Shown here: positions 34,968 to 46,694 of the stretch, piece after piece
How the letters are laid out: each line of letters starts with the position of its first letter
Position numbering within the stretch: the stretch's first letter is position 1
Assembly: GCA_949152475.1 (NCBI GenBank)
Contig: OX424563.1
Span: 22,293,001 to 22,357,000, forward strand
Origin: Terebella lapidaria
Lineage: Eukaryota > Annelida > Polychaeta > Terebellida > Terebellidae
Length of the DNA: 64,000 bases
Direction of reading: 5' to 3'
Notes under the pieces: model-generated
Told to the model about the DNA's origin: nothing
The model's input: only the letters and a program-made list of their open reading frames with translations
Database searches by the model: none
Translations under genes and position numbers: made by a program

Positions 34968-37515
34968 TCACAGCTTCATCCACAGTGACGTCACAGTCGC
35001 CAGAACGAGGCTAGACGCCGCATACGTCACGTAGGGGGCGCCGTTGCAGAGATCTGTATCGCAGTAACAAGCTGAGCTCGTGAGCTGTTGTCCTTCATAG
35101 TCATAACTGTACTCCTCACATGCGGGTGGCGGTCCATTGGCGTATTTCACACATCCTCGTGACACCTCCTGGTAGTCTGCAATGGATAGCAACGCCTTTC
35201 GGTAATTGATTTCATATTAATTACAATGTCAGTTGATGCAGGCATTTCAGTGTAAAGATTAATTTATAAGATGCACTGTTTCCGAGACATAAATGAGAAA
35301 TGCAGAGTCACACATCTGAAAATAATGTTCGTTAAGCTCTCCGACACGCAATGCAAAAATAAATTCAGGTCAAGATCAAAGTTCATCCCAAATACTCCCA
35401 GAGGCATGTTTGTCTGGGGCGACGAGTCCGAAAATACTGTTTGTTCCGCTCTACGGGAAGCCTTAAGGATGAATCAGCAAAAATTATCTAGAGCTCTAGG
35501 TCAAAAGTTTGACGGAACATGGTTTTTCCCTGGTATATAAACCCACGTGCATTCTGCAGCCATTGCCTGAATCATCCGGAAAAAAAGTCTCAAAATCAAC
35601 CATGAATTCGTCTTCCCGGACCTCGGTCCCGACTCAAAAACAATAGGGTTCTTCCACAAATCATTTCTGATAAGTCTCGAAATTTGGCAAGGATACACCA
35701 AGGCAACCAAAACGGCGGAAGAAGAAATGAAAGTTTTTCTGAAACCATTTTAAACGAGACAATCAGAGATTGCAGACCCTGCCCTTCAGATTTAGTCACT
35801 AAAATTAGGCGATAATTGAGAGTTTTGATCTTAAGACCACCGCTTGTACGCCATACGATTGGGAATTGGCCAAAGAAAAATACAAAAATAGATTGAACAT
35901 TTAATATTGATTAGAACCAGAGTTATAGCCAATAATGTGATTTTCTTTTTTCCGTTGCCATGGCAACCGTTTTCACCCGATTTTGGCAAAATTTAAAAGG
36001 GACTGAGCCACTACCATAGCATTCCAGCCCTATAAATTTCAAATCGATCGGACCGTATGCCATTGAGTTATGAGCGCAGACATTTGCACTGAAACGTCGC
36101 TGGCCAAAAATAACGGAAATCGTGACCCCCAATTTTTCGACATCGGGCGATAATGGAGAGTTTTCGTCGTACGACCATCGGTTATACACCAAACGATCGG
36201 GAATTGGCCGGAGAAAAATACAAAAATAGTTGGAAAAATTAATATCAAATAGAACCGGAGTTAGAGCCAATTATGTGAATTTCTTTTTTTCCGTTGCCAT
36301 GGCAACCGTTTTCATCCGATTTTGGCAAAAATTTAAAGGGACTGAGCCACCACCATAGCACTCTTGCCCTATAAATTTCAAATCGATCGGACCGTTTGCC
36401 TTTGAGTTATGAGCGCAGACATTTGGACTGAAACGTCGCTGGCCAAAAATAACCGAAATCGTGACCCCCAATTTTTCGACATCGGGCGATAATGGAGAGT
36501 TTTCGTCGTACGAGGATCGGTCGTACACCAAACGATCGGGAATTGGCCAAAGAACAATACAAAAATAGTTGGAAAAATTAATATCAGGTAGAACCGGAGT
36601 TAGAGCCAATTATGTGATTTTCTTTTTTTCCGTTGCCATGGCAACCGTTTTCATCCAAAATGAGCGCAGACATTTGCACTGAAACGTCGCTGGCCAAAAA
36701 AAAAATCGAAACCGTGACCCCCAATTTTTCGACATCGGGCGATAATGGAGAGTTTTGGTCGTACGACCACGGGCCATATATCAGATTATCAGGAATTGGC
36801 CATAGAAAAATACAAAATTAGTTAGAAAAATTTATCTTGAATAGAACCGGAGTTATGGTCAATTATTGATTTTTACATTTTCCGTTGCCATGGCAACAGT
36901 TTTTGTCCGATTTTGACCAGATTCGAGGAGAACCGAGCCACTGAGATACCGCTTCATCCCTATAAGTTTCATGTTGATCGGACCATTCTCCTTTGAGATA
37001 TGCGCGCGGACAGACAAACATACAAACAAACAAACAAACAAACATACAAACGGACAGACCCAATTGCAATACCCTCTGCCCCTATCGGGGCGAGGGTAAT
37101 TATGATAAATTCTGCTAAACCAACAGATTTAATCCATCGTTGCCGTGTGAAATATACTGCTTAACATGTACTACTGCCAAGATTATCTTGTGTGAATAAA
37201 ACCATAAGTCCATAACCCTGGAAATGTTGTCGAAGAAAATGCATAGATCTATCCTACGTGTAGTAATCAATTTACTGCCTTCGTAGCAGTTTGCGGAATA
37301 ATGCGACAAGCTCGCTTACCTCCTAAAGTTGCCTTGCTCTTCAAACAGAGAGCGCATCCACTCTGTTTCTTTAGTGTCGCTGAATCCGTGTAACTCGTGT
37401 CGAAAGGGTCGTTACAGTTTGACGTTCCGCTGCAGGCGTGGCATTGAATAGCTTCCGACGTCGTCACCATAGCTACCAGAGCCATGGCACACAGTATCCA
37501 GACCGGTCCTCCCAT
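34968..37515 (-). CDS. Ly6/uPAR three-finger protein, probably GPI-anchored (U4)
   Basis: Two coding exons, 37515-37320 and 35176-34968, give 134 residues. The donor is GGAG|GTAAGC and the acceptor CCATTGCAG|AC; the intron is phase 1, 2,143 bp. An acceptor (AGCTTCAG) precedes the ATG. The signal peptide is residues 1-22 (ending TTSEA). The ten cysteines are at 25, 28, 34, 54, 57, 74, 85, 102, 104 and 109; the end motif CYCDTDLCNG is followed by a hydrophobic tail ending SLWMKL. Exon 1 is nearly the same as in the gene at 16241-17064, while exon 2 differs mainly between cysteines 7 and 8 (the third-finger loop), where it is four residues longer. That loop is the sort of place where ligand choice changes in this fold (inference). 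The intron is filled by a 339-bp tandem repeat. Confidence 0.85.
35806..37035. repeat. Tandem repeat of about 339 bp in the U4 gene intron
   Basis: TTGCCATGGCAACC recurs at about 35955, 36294, 36633 and 36885; the third unit is short by about 87 bp. Each unit holds AATTGGCCAAAGAAAAATAC, GAACCGGAGTTAGAGCC and ACATCGGGCGATAATGGAGA. Beyond the last unit come a CAAA-rich tract (37017-37045) and a terminal hairpin, CCCTCTGCCCC-TATC-GGGGCGAGGG (37072-37096). This looks like one end of a hairpin-ended repeat family. Confidence 0.85.
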
Positions 37516-38817
37516 CTGAAGCTATGATTGATTATTTTATAATGATGTTACAATAGAGATCGTATAACACCAATTCGCAAATTTGATCCAGGGATCCAGG
37601 CTAAATTTTTCTATCATGAGGCAATAGTTTTCGTTTACAAGTGAACTGTTTCCTGTATGGATTTTCAACCAAAATTTTTGCATGCGGAAATACATCTCTT
37701 TACAGAAAAAGAGAGTTTCAAATTTGAACCGAATTCTCCTGTGAAGATATGTTTTATCAGCTATTAGAATAATTAGCGGTCATTGCTTTATTTTTTTCAG
37801 ATAACAATTCTGAAAATCATCAATGTATTGTAAGCGATTCCATAAGACCAACATTACCTTTTGATTTGACCTGAACGAGGTATAGTTTTGCAGTTATTGT
37901 TCTAGAAATAATGGTAAAAATGTAACTTGTTAAAAATAATCTTATAACTAATTAATCTCAAGACTTATACTTTATTATCATCTATAACATTTCGTATCCG
38001 TGCCTTATTTGTGCGTAATCCGCAATGACGTCTCCTCGATGCCGACTGTGTACTCTTGTGTTTTAGCTGAGTATCATTCGATTCATATAGGCATCTGGTC
38101 GATTGTATCTAGTATTTGGACTTTCCTAAACTATTTTTGTATATGAGCGTTGCGATTACCCTTGGAAATAGTGGAAAGATACGCTTTATAAAAAAAAAAA
38201 CATTCAAATATGGGTATTGATTTTTTTTCAGATCTGATTTTTATTTTTCACCCGCTACCAGTATTGCGCATATGTACATGTATGTAATATTTCGCATCAA
38301 GGACAATGATTTTATGTGTTTATGTGCTAAACTCTAGTCCCCTATGCCAGCAATACATATATGTTCGTTTCGTCAGTCAGCCGTCAAGTTTGTTCAAACA
38401 CGAAAATATTCCGTCGATACGGTAGGAGACATGTCCCAGCATGGAATAATTTTTCTTCAAAAAAAAAAAATTATATCCGGCGATTCAACACTGAATGGGT
38501 ACTGCCCCCGCCCCCTTCCTCCTGCTCCTTATCAACAAAACTCGCACAAATAAGCACTCCGTTTCATGTTTCTTGCTTATTTTGCACTATAATGAAAGGA
38601 ATAATGTCCCAGCTATCGCTACATCAAATATTGAATGTTTGCACTGAATAGTAATACAAAGATCGACCCGCTCAGGTCACAAGTAAATTTCCGGAAAAGT
38701 AGGCCTACTTTTGAGTTTTGGAAAGTAACGATGTACCTTCAACTTGATGCCTTACTGAAACTCCATGGAAATATAAATATGAATATAAACAATACACATT
38801 ATACCGCGGTTAACACC
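37516..38817 (-). other. Upstream flank of U4
   Basis: No coding gene. 37980-38090 is the conserved promoter/leader block (minus strand TATA-like CTATATGAAT at 38081-38090). 38225-38817 matches the upstream flanks of U2, U3 and U5. The unit is cut at 38818 by a MITE. Confidence 0.55.
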
Positions 38818-39378
38818 TATACTCTGATTTTTCTAACTTGTTTACACCGGTTTTTGACGATATCTTTGCTGTGCTGAATCGTATCGTTCTATAACTTAGC
38901 ATACCTCACCTGGGAGTCAAACGGCAATTGTCTACCGAATTTCAGACTCCTATCACAATAATTGAGGAAGTTGGCAATCTACCCCAATGTTAAATTTCAG
39001 CCAAAAACGGGATCTTGAGAATCTAAGCATATTCGAGGATTTCAGCCATCAGGAATCGATATATTGTTGTAATTTTAGACCAGAACACACATTGGGGTGT
39101 ATTCTACACAAACATTTTGATTTCAAAAGATTGCACCACTACAAAACCGAACAAATGCACAAAATTGTGTGCGGACCCAGAAATTAAATGACGGGGCTAA
39201 TTTTAACATTGGTGTAGATTGCCAACTTTTTCAATTTTCGTGATAGAAGTCTGAAATTCGGTAAATAATTGCCGTTTAACTCCCAGGTGAAGTATGCCAA
39301 GTTATAGAACGATAGCATTTAGCATAGCAAAAATATCAGCGAAAAACAGTGTAAACGAGTTAGAAAAATCAGAGTATA
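38818..39378. mobile_element. TIR element of about 561 bp (family M), copy 1
   Basis: The ends TATACTCTGATTTTTCTAAC and, inverted, TTAGAAAAATCAGAGTATA belong to terminal repeats of about 190 bp (sharing CACCTGGGAG and TTGGCAATCTACC). The same family is at 53604-54175 and, as an old fragment, near 62260-62505. TA next to the ends would fit a Tc1/mariner-type target. No transposase. Confidence 0.75.
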
Positions 39379-41940
39379 TACCAATATGCCAGACCATGGT
39401 CTATTCCACGTAGACACACCCGTGGTACAAGTACAATAGACAACTCACAGCCTAGGGTATGACTTTAAACTCACTAATTAATTAATTGACATGTGTATTC
39501 GTCATACCCTACGGCTGTTCGTCGTCTATTCTATACATGGATTGCGTTATTCGGTCAGTGGAAATGTTTGTTTGCTTTTTGGCAGAATTAAAGTTTATGA
39601 GTGTGACAACAGGGGATGTATGAGATTAGAATCAATACTTGAGGCTGAGTGAACACAAAAAACACGTCATCGACATTGGTGTCAAACGGAACCTCAAAAA
39701 TTAATACATGCACGCACCAAATACATGTATAAATATTTCCGGCATGATAGGGCTTGATAGAAACAAGCATGCATACATATACCAAGCCTATTACCACCTT
39801 GCTGATTTAATAAAGACCACGAGAGAAACTTGATTCTTATAACCCAGGAATCCGTGGGGCTGTTGTTTCTTACCCGGGGTTATTATTCGAAACTATTCAA
39901 AAATATTTCATTTCTCATCTAGACATATTTACCTAGCATGAGGCTATGTTTCGGCATCCATTCGAACGCATGTTATACTTGTTTCCAACCAACAAATTGT
40001 TTCCAGCTGACAAATTTTATACGGCATCCGACGATATGGTAACGCTATGATGAAATGTTGGCACTTTTAATGTTGCTTATCACCTAGCAAGCATGCCTTT
40101 CCAGCAGGTTATTAGTATATTATATTTGGGCCATAGCTCTGCAATTTCGGGATTGATTTTGTTGAAAATTTGTGGGTGTATTCTATATATGACCACAAAG
40201 CTGCTCTATCTCCCAAATTCAAGAAAAAAATCGATAATTACACTGAACCAGACCATTAAACACTATCTTCTAGATGTAACTTACATAAGAAACAGACAGC
40301 GTATTAGGGCGTAGTTTCTTAACCATGGTTAGATAACTCATCATAGAACAATTACCTACTGCCTGATTTGAGGTTTACCTCAAAACTTGGTGGTAAATTG
40401 ATTATCAAATTGTAATGTTCTATGTCATCCGCAGTGAAAATACACGGGCCAAAATAAATGTATTATTAGCCGCATAAATAACGTCCCTACTCGGTAGCAT
40501 TGTAAACGCAACCAAAAGCTCTACGGAGAATTCAGTGGCTCTCGCTATTTTCTAAATGTAGTGTACAACCGAAATTGCAACAACATCTCACACCTGAGTA
40601 CAACGTTTCCGACCGCTGAGCATTGACGGTGATTCCATACATATAATCCGTATATATTAACGTTTCACTGACCTGCGGCACAATGAACTTCCATCTAGAT
40701 TACAATAGACTTGTACATTTGCACATCAATTCGTCTTGAATATCGACGGAAATTGTAAAATCGAATATTACATGTAGGTTATTGATCATGGATATGTACA
40801 CTACACATAGTTTAGAAATTACATCAAGTGAAGCTGTGTGTGCGTTACGTAAGTCACATTTGAACGACTGACATTTGATTGCATATAAATACTTAGATAT
40901 CGTCAACTCACATTTGGCATACCATTGTGGCAGTATAAAGAAGATATTCCGATTTTCAAAAAAAAATGGGTTGAAAAACGGGAGAGATATAGGCTAAAAT
41001 TGAAAGTGGTATCGTTTACAATGTCCATTCAAATTACAATAATGTTAAAGTTAGAATCACTTTTAGAATTGACAAAATTTATTCATTCTGCGGTAGCTTT
41101 ATTTTGCCTATAGAATAAGATATCGTACAAATTTGGGTCTGAAAATGTGTATTACGTGCCTAAATAGAGTTGCCAAATCAATATTCAAATCATTTTTTTC
41201 CTCAAAGCGGCCCGCCTTGCAAGCGATTCCTACACACAGTCTCGTGACGTCATTGGTATTTGTGTAGATACTGTGGCAACCGGCAATGTAGGCAGGCCGA
41301 TCATTATCTATCCACTGTTTTCATGACGATTAACGGCAATTTTCTGAGTATCTGTTGTCAAACTGTGCATATTTTCTTTACATTCCTGACTCTCTCGAGA
41401 TGTAGTTTCAAGTTTGCGTGACAAACAAGAATGCTAAATTTGGTTGATTTTAAAATTGATTCCAACTTTAACCGATACGCAATTTTAAACATATCGTTTA
41501 TATTTCTCTTCCACGGAACATCGATGTGTGCATTATATCAAAATAGCCATTTAATACAATCAGCAAACATACAAGTTATGTGCAACGATGAGAAGAAGAA
41601 ATGTTTAGTGATAGGATCATTTGCAGGGAGGTGGGGGGGGGGGGGGGGGAGGTGAGGAAGATGTTGGATAATACCTTGTTTGTGCGAGCGAAGCGAGTGA
41701 AACGACCGAGCCAAGCGAGGTGAGCAACGCGGCCGAGGGTAGCCCTCTAGGCTGCCAGAGATGCATTATAGTGCTTTTCTTGGTCTCAAATCTGTTTTTT
41801 TTTTCAAATATACATTTTGAAAGACAATTTTTCAATTCAATGCTGCCTAATCCTGATATGTCTTTGGAATATCCCCCTTATATATCACTCCGCGCCGTAT
41901 TTCGCATGTTTTTCTGTATGTATCACATGACTAATTTTTA
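39379..41940. other. No gene recognised
   Basis: AT-rich. Includes a small foldback (CAGCCTAGGGTATGAC near 39450 against GTCATACCCTACGGCTG near 39505), a run of 17 G (41633-41649) and a GCGAGCGAAGCGAG-type stretch (41685-41745). Short ORFs here show no domain, no splice-site support and no match elsewhere in the window. Confidence 0.5.
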
Positions 41941-43800
41941 GCATTATGTCTTTTCGTGTTCATGCCTTGCTTGTGCGCAGTCCGTGTTGGAGTCTCCCCG
42001 ATGCTGACTGTGAACTTTTGTGCTTTAGATCAGTACAACTCGATTTATTGTGCGGCGTTAGCCGTACTATATCTGTTAGTGTAATTTTGACCCCATGGTA
42101 CTACTGGTGAGGAGCTTGTCCATGCGTGGACTTATTGCTACCGAATTAAGTCAGCGATGACATTATCCATATTTTATGTCATAATCTCAGATTACAACAA
42201 AGTTAAGTAGCAAATATTGAACAAAGAAAACACACACCTTGGTCATTTGTGGAAAGTGCAACTAAAACACATTTTGGCAAGAATAATGGACGAGTCGACA
42301 AACAAATGCGAGTAACAATCAATTTTCGCATGGACAAGCTCGGCACCAGTATTGGAGGTACTATGGTCGTGTAAGACCATCTACGAGAATTGTTCTCTGT
42401 GAGAGGGAAGTAGATAGTTATTACAATACGAGTTCGAGTTACAATATGATTCGAGTTCATTGTTTCATATTGTTATCAAAGCGGACATCTTTGTTGTTAT
42501 CAAACTAATCAATAGGCTTTAAGTTGATTTCCAAATATTGAGCAAGGGAAACACACACCATAGTCCTTTGTGGAAAGTTCAACCAAAACACATTTGGGCA
42601 AGAATAATGGGCAACTCAACAAAAGAGCAGGTGAGAATCAATTTACGCATGGACATCAAAATATTCGACAGGTTGTCATAACGTTCAGGTTCACAATTAG
42701 AATTTTCATATCACATAGAAACAAGACCCACAATATTTTGTTTGGTTGTTTAACCAAGAAATGGGTTTCGTGTCTACTTATCCTTGATTTTTTTTCGTGT
42801 TCACTCAGCCTCGAGTACTGGTTCTACTCTCCTTTGTCCCTGTGGCCACACACGTAACCTCAAGTTCTGCTGTTGTGATGCTTGTATAGACGTGTGATTG
42901 GTCGTACCCGGTATTTAGGGATTTTTGCCGAACTATTCTCGAAAATTAACGCAAATAGCTTATCCAACGTTGCGACTATGATGGATAAGTAGGTAAAAGT
43001 GGTAGTAAAATATATACAGACATGTATTGTCACGTTTGTGAGGGTATTGATTTTTTCAGGTTTGATTTTTTTTTTCATCCGCGGACTATATGATCTATAG
43101 GCCTATACAATAAAATGTACTTCGCTTCAATGACAAGGATTGGTGTGCTAAATCCAAGCCCTCTAGGACAATGATATGTTCACCTCGTCTTTTCGGTCAA
43201 GTGTGTTTGAACACAGAAATATTCAGTCGATACGGTAGGAGGCATATTCCAACATGGAATAATTCTTCTCCTTCGAAAGATTCCACGACCCCCTCAGCTC
43301 TTACTTTTATTTCCGCGCGATTCCACCACTTCATTACACCCCCCTCCCCTCTATCCCCACCAAATACGCACAGTTATGCGTGCCCCTTCATGTTTTTTGC
43401 TTATTTTGCACTATGATGAAAGGAGAAACCTCTCCCTAGATACCGTTACATCAAATATTGAATGTTTGCACTGAACTAATACAAAGCTCATCCGCTCATT
43501 TCGCAGGTAACTTTCTGGAAAATATAGCGTAATAATCAACATAAATACGAGTATAAACAATATACAATAGATATTGATATCTGATATCCAACATGCAATT
43601 CCCAATTAGCAGTGGGCCCTATATGCAATTATCTATTCGCATTTTTATTACTGACCTTTCATGGTGTACCGTTAGAAAGAGTCATGTGAGCCTGCAGCAG
43701 GGGGTCAATAATGTTTGCGAAACTATCACATTGACAAATATTGTACAATGGAGAGAAAAAAAAATATTTGTCTGGCCAGCGGAAATGGTCCATAATAGCT
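41941..43800 (-). other. Duplication unit U5: upstream flank only, with an insert
   Basis: 41950-42055 carries the conserved leader block (GTGCGCAGTCCGTGTTGGAG). 42850-43720 continues the upstream-flank match to U2, U3 and U4. Between them, 42056-42850 is extra sequence that contains a direct repeat of about 130 bp (42200-42330 and 42535-42665, each with GAATAATGG). No Ly6 exon is found to the left, so the gene body is missing. Confidence 0.55.
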
Positions 43801-44071
43801 AGAAGCCTAATAAAGTTGTGTGATTTTTGTTTACTGGCCCTATAGCCTAGATGCCGGTGGAACTCATGAACCTGGCATATCGGTATATTACTCGGTAATG
43901 TCCGTAGTTCAAACTGACCAATGGCCACTGAGGACAGAACACGCGCTTCCAAGGCAACGCGCTTCCGTGGCAACATGAAACCACACAAGCCATTCCAAAA
44001 GTATCTTCAGTTTAGATTTTTACTCCAGCTAAAATTAAAAATACAAATATTCAGACATCGGAAATGATTAT
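43801..44071. other. No gene recognised
   Basis: Short spacer with an imperfect local duplication (ACGCGCTTCC at about 43940 and 43956). Confidence 0.5.
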
Positions 44072-44440
44072 CGACGCGTAGAAAACAATCCCAACGCATC
44101 GAAAATATTTCCGATGCGTCGAAAACTTTCCCGACGCATCGAAAACAATTCCGACGCGTCATAAACATTTCCGACGCGTCGAAAACAATTACCGATGCGT
44201 CGCAAAACGTGGGTATTTCATTTGTAGTGATATTTTGTGCTTATACGGAGAATATATCAGAAAATGTTCCAGATGCATCGAGAATAGTTTCAGATGCATC
44301 TAAAATATTTTAGACATATCGGAAATGTTTTAGAGGCATCAAAAAGAGTTTAGATGCATGGAAAATAGTTTAGACGCATCAGAAATGTTTTAGATGCATC
44401 AGAAATATTTTAGACGCATGTTAAATTATTTTCGATGTTC
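44072..44440. repeat. Two 20-bp tandem arrays with palindromic cores
   Basis: 44072-44208: seven units of the form CGACGCGTCGAAAACAATTC. 44271-44440: eight units of the form AGATGCATCAGAAATATTTT. Both have a 20-bp period (occasionally 21) and a self-complementary core (CGACGCGTCG; AGATGCATCT), separated by an A/T spacer. A stretch of about 60 bp without units lies between them. Confidence 0.85.
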
Positions 44441-44811
44441 TGGAGCGTCGGAAAGTGCTGTATTTATAATTTAGTCTTGAAGCTTTTGCTCGGGAGGAAA
44501 ACTCAAATTTTTGGCAGATAAAGGCCACCGTATTGATATGTAAGTTGACATTTTGGTCTTATTGTACACTTGTTGCTTATATGTAAGATTTAATTTCGAA
44601 CTATTCACGAACGTGTGGTATAATATAAGATTTCTCCTAAGTAAGTATGTTTTGAGCCTAGTTATTCGGCTTTACCAGTAATGTATTCGAGGAGCGTTGC
44701 TAGTGAAATACACATCATTGCAACGAATCATTGTACTGTATAATTACTTATTTACTTGACCTTTCATTATGACCACCATTTCGAATCAAGTGTCGTCTAT
44801 GCATTCGTCTC
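44441..44811. other. No gene recognised
   Basis: AT-rich spacer, no repeats or ORFs of note. Confidence 0.5.
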
Positions 44812-45290
44812 CCTTTGGTCCGATAACCTATTGGCATGGCGTTGCGTCCGTCGTCCATCCTTAAGTCCTTCCGTCCGTCCGTCCGGACGGGCTAACGGAA
44901 CGGAGTTGGGGGCCTGGGAAAAGCTGAAAACGGCCCCTAACCATGGTTTAGGCCAAAAGTTAGATTTTAGGGGCCAGTCGAGATAGGAAATTTAACATGG
45001 GAAAGGCCCGTAAGTCCGTTCCGTCTGCCCGGGCAATCTTCTGGGATCTAGGGGCTTTCAAAAGCTGAAAATAACCCCTATACCCTCATTTTAAGACCAA
45101 AAGTGTGCTTAGGGGCTTAATTTGAGGATAACGGGTTTACACGAGATAGGGAATTTAACATGAGAAAAACCTTAAGCCTAAAAATTTTGTCCTTCCTTCC
45201 GTCCGCCCATCCGTCTTCCGGCTCTAACATTTTAATCTTTAAGTTTATGATCGAATATTTCTGCAATTTTGCACGTAAATACCGGTGACC
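44812..45290 (+). mobile_element. Family F1 repeat, partial copy
   Basis: Starts TTTGGTCCGATAACC, then GGCATGGCGTTGCGTCCGTC and a GTCC-rich tract, as in the copy at 60524-62010, but without its outermost bases. The interior holds a local duplication (AAAAGCTGAAAA near 44920 and 45060). The right limit is uncertain; F1-like GGTCA-rich text runs on to about 45750. Confidence 0.6.
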
Positions 45291-45372
45291 ACGACAGGTT
45301 CGCCTCCAGTGGGATTCGAACTCGGATCGCAAGATTTCAAGCCCTACGCTCTACCAAGTAAGTAAAAGAGAT
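45290..45372 (-). repeat. tRNA-derived SINE fragment
   Basis: Minus strand: A box TGGTAGAGCGTAGGG and B box GAGTTCGAATCCC about 30 nt apart, followed by ACTGGAGGCGAA. Acceptor-stem pairing is absent, so it is not scored as a tRNA gene. Confidence 0.7.
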
Positions 45373-45954
45373 ATTCCAATCGCGGAGCCAGTAGGAACGC
45401 GGGTCACACACATAAAAATAATTTGAGAAGGATTTTTTTTTTAGTTTTGTTCTTTTTATTTTCGGATTTTTTTCCGAAATGACAACCACTTTCGTCGAAT
45501 TCCTTGAGTCTCACTTAATAATGAGATTAGAGATTAGGAATCGATTAAGGACACAGGAAATTATATATGCTGAATGCATGACCTTGAACTTGACCTTTGA
45601 TCTCTTTGTCAAGGTCAGAACACACAATGGTTAATATCTCGCTTATTATCGACTTTGTAGCTTGAGAATTAAATGTGGACAAAAAGGAAATGATGTATAC
45701 CGAATATTTTGATGACCTTGAATTTGACCATAACCTTTTTATCAAGGTCACAGGAAAAATGACTAATATCTGAAATATGAAACATATATGTCCAGGAACC
45801 TCTCTCAATCTTTGGGCTGATTGTAGGTCGAGATTTAAAATAACCATTTAATGTATTTGTGTAATTTTATATCCGATTGCTCGTGTGGAAATGGAATATA
45901 AAGTCATGAATAAACTAAACTAGATCAAACAGGACGAATGTTTAACAGAACTTT
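45373..45954. other. F1-like or unassigned repeat sequence, no gene
   Basis: Contains AAGGTCA / TGACCTTGA-type blocks shared with family F1 interiors. No ORF of note. Confidence 0.4.
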
Positions 45955-45960
45955 TTTATT
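45955..45960 (-). promoter_or_regulatory. Candidate poly(A) signal AATAAA of the Ly6 gene at 46186-46694
   Basis: 226 nt past the stop codon. Confidence 0.5.
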
Positions 45961-46185
45961 TTTGTTCCATAGTGTGACAAAAATTTTGCACAAAAAATAT
46001 CTATTCTCTCACGTTCACACGTTCACGTTAAAATTTCCCCCAAACGGAATTACTACCCAATATGAAAGGGATATCAATGTATATGTGAGGATAATTATGC
46101 ATGGATTCACAGGACCTATATACACACGACTATATCACGACTATATCACAGCGTATTCGACAATCAGGCCAAAGCGCGACCTCAT

Positions 46186-46694
46186 TTACATCTTCATCCA
46201 GAGTGACGTCATGGCGGCGAGAGCGAGGCCGGAGACGGAGAACGTTGTGTACGTGGCGCCATTGCAGAGCTCGCCGTCACACTCGCAGTAATAACTACCG
46301 TACTTTATTCCACCAGCCGAGTACTCATTGACGTCACACTTGTTGGAGGAGGTTCCCGCACGGTGACAAGATCGGTATACCGCTTGTGCGCCTGCAAGGG
46401 ATTTATGCAGTTTTTAAAGTTATATCCCACATAAATCATTCTAACACATTATATAACATATTTTTTTCTTTCAATGTATATATACATTGAATACTACTCA
46501 CTGCCGACGCTGCTTTTGGTTTTGGAGCAGTATTTGCATCCGGTTTGCTTGTACTTGAACAAGGTTTCCGTGTATCCAGTGTCGAAGGGGTCGGAACAGC
46601 CGGCGCTGCACACGTGACACTCCACAGCCTCGCTAGAGGGCGCCAGGAGAGCCACCAGGCCCAGGAGGCAGAGCAACATAATCATGCGCGACAT
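46186..46694 (-). CDS. Ly6/uPAR three-finger protein, probably GPI-anchored (diverged paralogue)
   Basis: Two coding exons, 46694-46502 and 46391-46186, give 132 residues. The donor is GGCA|GTGAGT and the acceptor CCCTTGCAG|GC; the intron is phase 1, only 110 bp. A pyrimidine-rich acceptor (ATCCACAG) touches the ATG, so this ATG is preferred over in-frame ones further up. The signal peptide is MSRMIMLLCLLGLVALLAP to about residue 23. There are ten cysteines, in ECHVC, AGC, GCKYC, SCH, KCD, YYCEC and LCNG. The hydrophobic tail ends SLWMKM. DPFDTGYTE links it to the U3 and U4 genes, but the flanks are not shared, so this is an older duplicate. The frame is intact. Confidence 0.85.

Noticed and set aside
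35923-36609. Two similar ORFs of 115 and 112 codons on the minus strand (MALTPVL...DINFSNYFCI)
   Set aside because: They repeat only because the 339-bp tandem unit is a multiple of three; no domain and no splice-site or expression support.
38341-38651. Short plus-strand ORFs in the upstream flanks of U4 (similar ones in U5)
   Set aside because: They fall in duplicated flank sequence and are not conserved as frames between units.
44072-44440. CRISPR-like array
   Set aside because: Units are contiguous 20-bp repeats with no unique spacers, in an animal genome.
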